Source of the DNA: Cellulomonas sp. SLBN-39
Lineage (GTDB): Bacteria > Actinomycetota > Actinomycetes > Actinomycetales > Cellulomonadaceae
Length of the DNA: 64,000 bases
Assembly: GCF_006715865.1 (NCBI RefSeq)
Contig: NZ_VFOA01000001.1
Location: 434,001-498,000 of the forward strand
Direction of reading: 5' to 3'
Part shown: positions 61,944-64,000 of the stretch, in pieces
Position numbering within the stretch: the stretch's first letter is position 1
Layout: every line of letters starts with the position of its first letter
Translations under genes and position numbers: made by a program
Notes under the pieces: generated by a model
Seen by the model: the letters and a program-made list of their open reading frames with translations, nothing else
Told to the model about the DNA's origin: nothing
Database searches by the model: none

Positions 61944-62767
61944 GCGCGGCCACCGACATCCCGGTCGCGCTGCTCGCCGACGACGCGCGCCGCGCGGAGG
62001 CCGACACCCTGGCGCGGCGGGCGGCGGACCTGCCGGCCCGCGGCTGGGTGGAGCACCGCATGGCGATGCCGTGGAGCCTGCGGGTCCGCGGCCCGCACGC
62101 CCACGACGAGGCCACCGCGCAGGTGGTGGCCCGGGCGTACGCGCTCGTCGCGGAGATCGACGAGCAGCTCAGCCCGTTCCGACCCGGGTCGGCCCTGGAG
62201 CGGTACCGCCGCGGCGAGCTCGCCCTCGCCGACGCCCCCTGGTCGCTGCGCGAGGTGCACCGCCGCTGCCTGCTGGCGCGCGAGGAGACCGACGGGGCGT
62301 TCGACGCGTGGGGGTGGCGCGACGGGTTCGACCCGACGGGCCTGACCAAGAGCTGGGCGGTCGCGCAGGTGCTGGACGTGCTGGCCGAGGTCGACGGCGA
62401 CGTCGCGGTGGGGGCCGGCGGCGACGTCGCGGTCCTCTCGCGCACGGGCCTGCCCTGGCGGGTGGGCGTCGAGGACCCCGAGGACCGGTCCCGCCTGCTC
62501 GGCCACGTGGACCTGCGCGACGGCGCGGTGGCGACGTCCGGCACCGCGGCCCGCGGCGAGCACGTGCGCATCCCGGGCGGCGGTGCGGCGACGGGGCTGC
62601 GGCAGGCGACGGTCGTCGCGTCGTCGGTGGTGCGCGCCGACGTGTGGGCCACCACCGCCCTGGTCCTCGGCGCGGCACGGGCGCGCGAGCGGCTGCACGC
62701 GCTGCCCGGCACGTCGGGCCTGCTGGTCGAGCCGGACGGCACCGTGCACCGCTGGGCGACGCCCTGA
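61940..62767 (+). CDS. apbE: ApbE-family FAD:protein FMN transferase
   Basis: ApbE moves FMN from FAD to a threonine of target proteins. The 275-residue protein is slightly short. It has the family motifs EIDEQLSPFRPGSALERYRRG, FDPTGLTKSWAVAQVLDVL (the usual GGxxKG region), VGAGGDVAV, and the metal-binding segment VVRADVWATTALVLG. There is no signal peptide, so flavinylation would occur at or before export, or the start is misplaced. GTG 61940 overlaps the stop of the FMN-binding protein gene (GTGA), tying enzyme and substrate together. Confidence 0.9.
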   Translation: MSAATDIPVALLADDARRAEADTLARRAADLPARGWVEHRMAMPWSLRVRGPHAHDEATAQVVARAYALVAEIDEQLSPFRPGSALERYRRGELALADAPWSLREVHRRCLLAREETDGAFDAWGWRDGFDPTGLTKSWAVAQVLDVLAEVDGDVAVGAGGDVAVLSRTGLPWRVGVEDPEDRSRLLGHVDLRDGAVATSGTAARGEHVRIPGGGAATGLRQATVVASSVVRADVWATTALVLGAARARERLHALPGTSGLLVEPDGTVHRWATP

Positions 62768-62769
62768 CG

Positions 62770-62814
62770 CACGTCGGCGGCCGTCCCCGCGGGTGCGGGG
62801 CGGCCGCCGACGTG
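62770..62814. terminator. Bidirectional terminator between apbE and FKBP gene
   Basis: A 14-bp perfect stem (62770-62783 with 62801-62814) is continued by an inner 6-bp stem (62785-62790 with 62795-62800), with one bulged base, making a 20-pair hairpin between convergent genes. Confidence 0.88.
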
Positions 62815-62821
62815 ACGGGTG

Positions 62822-63226
62822 TCAGCTGACGCCGACGATGTCCACGACGAACACGAGGGTGTCGCCACCCTTGATGCCGGCCTGCGGGACGCCACGGTCG
62901 CCGTAGCCCAGGTGGGACGGGATCGACAGCAGCACGCGCGAGCCGACCTGCTGGCCGACGAGGCCCTCGTCCCAGCCGGCGATGACCTGGCCGACGCCGA
63001 TGCCGAAGCTGATCGACGAGCCGCGGTCGTAGGAGTTGTCGAAGACGTTCCCCTGCCAGGACTGGCCGAGGTAGTGGACCTCGATGTCCTGGCCGGCCTC
63101 GACGATCGCGCCGTCGCCACGGCTCAGGACGACGACCTCGAGCTCGCCCGACGGCGCGCCGTCGGGGAACGTGAGGACGGGCTTGGTGCCGTAGGGGCCC
63201 GAGACCTCGGGCAGGGCTGCAGCCAT
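62822..63226 (-). CDS. FKBP-type peptidyl-prolyl isomerase
   Basis: A 134-residue cytoplasmic FKBP domain: VEAGQDIEVHYLGQSWQGNVFDNSYDRGSSISFGIGVGQVIAGWDEGLVGQQVGSRVLLSIPSHLGYGDRG is the classic order, with Tyr, Phe, Asp and Ile/Trp positions of the active site present. AAGGAG precedes the ATG at 63224-63226. It catalyses cis-trans isomerisation of prolyl bonds; partner proteins are not indicated by the context. Confidence 0.93.
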   Translation of the reverse strand: MAAALPEVSGPYGTKPVLTFPDGAPSGELEVVVLSRGDGAIVEAGQDIEVHYLGQSWQGNVFDNSYDRGSSISFGIGVGQVIAGWDEGLVGQQVGSRVLLSIPSHLGYGDRGVPQAGIKGGDTLVFVVDIVGVS

Positions 63227-63465
63227 GTCGACTACTCCTTCGATGGATGACAGTGCCGGACCATCCTGCCGTGCCGCGGGCGGTGCGGCGTGCGCTCGCG
63301 GACCCGGGCCACGTCGTGCCGCCCCTCGCCCCCGCTGCCACCCAGCGCTGGCGCCGGACCTGCACACGATCGTCACCGGGCGCACCGTCGCGGCCACGCC
63401 GTCCCGCGTACGGTCGTGACCAGGCGGTCCTGGACCGGGACCGCGGGGGCGGGGGGGACACCACG

Positions 63466-63807
63466 ATGGCAGCAGCACCTCGGACGACAGCGTTCCTGGC
63501 GGTCGCGATCGGCCTCCTGGCCCTCACCGGCTGCACGTCCGGCGACTCCGTCGACGTCACCAACGACGCCGCGGACGACGTGACGGTCCGGCTCGGTCCC
63601 GAGGACACGGCGAGCACGGTGACGGCCGACGGCGGCGTGAGCCTCCTCGACGTCACCACCTGCTACGCCGGCCCGGTCGTCGTCACCTACGCCGACGGCC
63701 GCACGGTCGAGATCGACGGGCGGACGTGCCCGGGCGACCTCGTGGCGGTCTCCGACGACGGGGCACGTCTCGTGCCCGCGGCCGACCGCCCGGGCGCCAC
63801 GGGCTGA
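63466..63807 (+). CDS. Small hypothetical lipoprotein
   Basis: A 113-residue exported protein: signal peptide MAAAPRTTAFLAVAIGLLALT followed by the lipobox LTGC (Cys23). A short acidic beta-rich domain with two further cysteines (TCYAGPV and RTCPGD) that could form a disulfide follows. No family is recognised. The ATG at 63466 is preceded by a G-run at a suitable distance; the longer upstream frame is Arg/Pro-rich and lacks such a site. Confidence 0.75.
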   Translation: MAAAPRTTAFLAVAIGLLALTGCTSGDSVDVTNDAADDVTVRLGPEDTASTVTADGGVSLLDVTTCYAGPVVVTYADGRTVEIDGRTCPGDLVAVSDDGARLVPAADRPGATG

Positions 63808-63811
63808 CGCC

Positions 63812-63830
63812 GACGGGGCGGCGCCCCGTC
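63812..63830. terminator. Short hairpin between convergent genes
   Basis: An 8-bp perfect stem (63812-63819 with 63823-63830) closes on GGC and reaches into the stop codon of the minus-strand esterase gene. It is small, so termination is only likely. Confidence 0.45.
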
Positions 63831-64000
63831 AGCGGCCGAGCACCTGCCCGAGCCAGCGGAGCTGGACCTCGAGCTGCACGGTCTGGCCGCCCTCGTGCCG
63901 GTTGTAGGGGTACACCTGCATCGTCCGCTCCGGCCGGGCGGGGGCCAGGGTCCCGTAGTGGTTGTGCGCCGCGAACACGGTCGACGGCGGGCAGACCGTG
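63829..64000 (-). CDS. Acetylxylan esterase / cephalosporin-C deacetylase-like, C-terminal end
   Basis: Only the last 56 codons are in the window. They read PPSTVFAAHNHYGTLAPARP, then MQVYPYNRHEGGQTVQLEVQLRWLGQVL and a stop. The pattern CPPSTVFAAYN...I.VYPYN.HEGG is characteristic of the carbohydrate esterase family 7 (AXE1), and the histidine of HEGG is the catalytic one. It would remove acetyl groups from xylo-oligosaccharides or related compounds, in line with the galactanase gene elsewhere in the window. The rest of the gene, including the nucleophile serine, lies outside. Confidence 0.8.
   Translation of the reverse strand, partial: TVCPPSTVFAAHNHYGTLAPARPERTMQVYPYNRHEGGQTVQLEVQLRWLGQVLGR

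Noticed and set aside
1..64000. tRNA, rRNA, riboswitch or transposase genes
   Set aside because: I looked for tRNA-like arms, ribosomal RNA, riboswitch leaders and transposase motifs and saw none that I could support.

Overview
The window is very high-G+C DNA (the line at 22441-22500, for example, is 52 of 60 G+C) with many GTG and TTG starts and long chains of 4-base stop/start overlaps. Two mycothiol enzymes (MshB at 1548-2492, Mca at 46469-47356), GreA next to a DUF4307 protein, a PIN-PhoH protein and a GH53 galactanase point to an actinobacterium, most likely a polysaccharide-degrading member of the Micrococcales such as Cellulomonas. That placement is inference from gene content. I see no rRNA, tRNA, CRISPR array or insertion sequence.

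Layout. 1-4432, minus strand: an acidic low-complexity protein cut by the window edge, then the chain typA-mshB-DUF6113-flavin reductase. 4511-14037: an oligopeptide-type ABC importer (binding protein, unusually long OppB, OppC, fused OppD-OppF), a second diverged binding protein, and a small PH-type membrane protein on the opposite strand inside the cluster. 14348-18641: a pterin dehydratase-VOC fusion, a VapC toxin, and a restriction-modification island of lower G+C. 18666-29700: core genes ychF, an ABC exporter pair, rmuC, ispH, and the plus-strand run xseA-xseB-pfkB-carbonic anhydrase-fumC. 29782-41588: an orphan chemoreceptor, a four-gene MacB/FtsX-type ABC system and a secreted GH53 galactanase, with LacI-type operator-like palindromes upstream. 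41785-53122: phoH, Z-prenyl transferase, hemolysin III, nitrilase, mca, DUF4307, greA, ilvA, AI-2E transporter, metB, msrA. 53123-64000: a decayed aminoglycoside acetyltransferase remnant, GNAT, DNA ligase, a VOC/MarR pair with two clear operators, a CPBP-type membrane protein, alditol oxidase, a flavin-based electron-transfer set (ferric-reductase-like protein, FMN-binding protein, ApbE), FKBP, a lipoprotein and the end of an acetylxylan-esterase-like gene.

From memory, metB, greA, DUF4307, mca, hemolysin III, uppS, phoH, fum, xseB, xseA, ispH and ychF also lie close together in Mycobacterium tuberculosis (about Rv1079 to Rv1112), so this looks like an old actinobacterial backbone with accessory blocks inserted into it.

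The most unusual locus is 15084-18641. A single polypeptide carries both a PD-(D/E)xK-like nuclease motif and a DNA methyltransferase (BcgI-like). It is followed by a specificity subunit whose last ~46 residues resemble the toxin-neutralising tail of a VapB antitoxin, and that subunit's stop codon overlaps the start of vapC (GTGA). This suggests a restriction-modification system physically and translationally joined to a toxin module.
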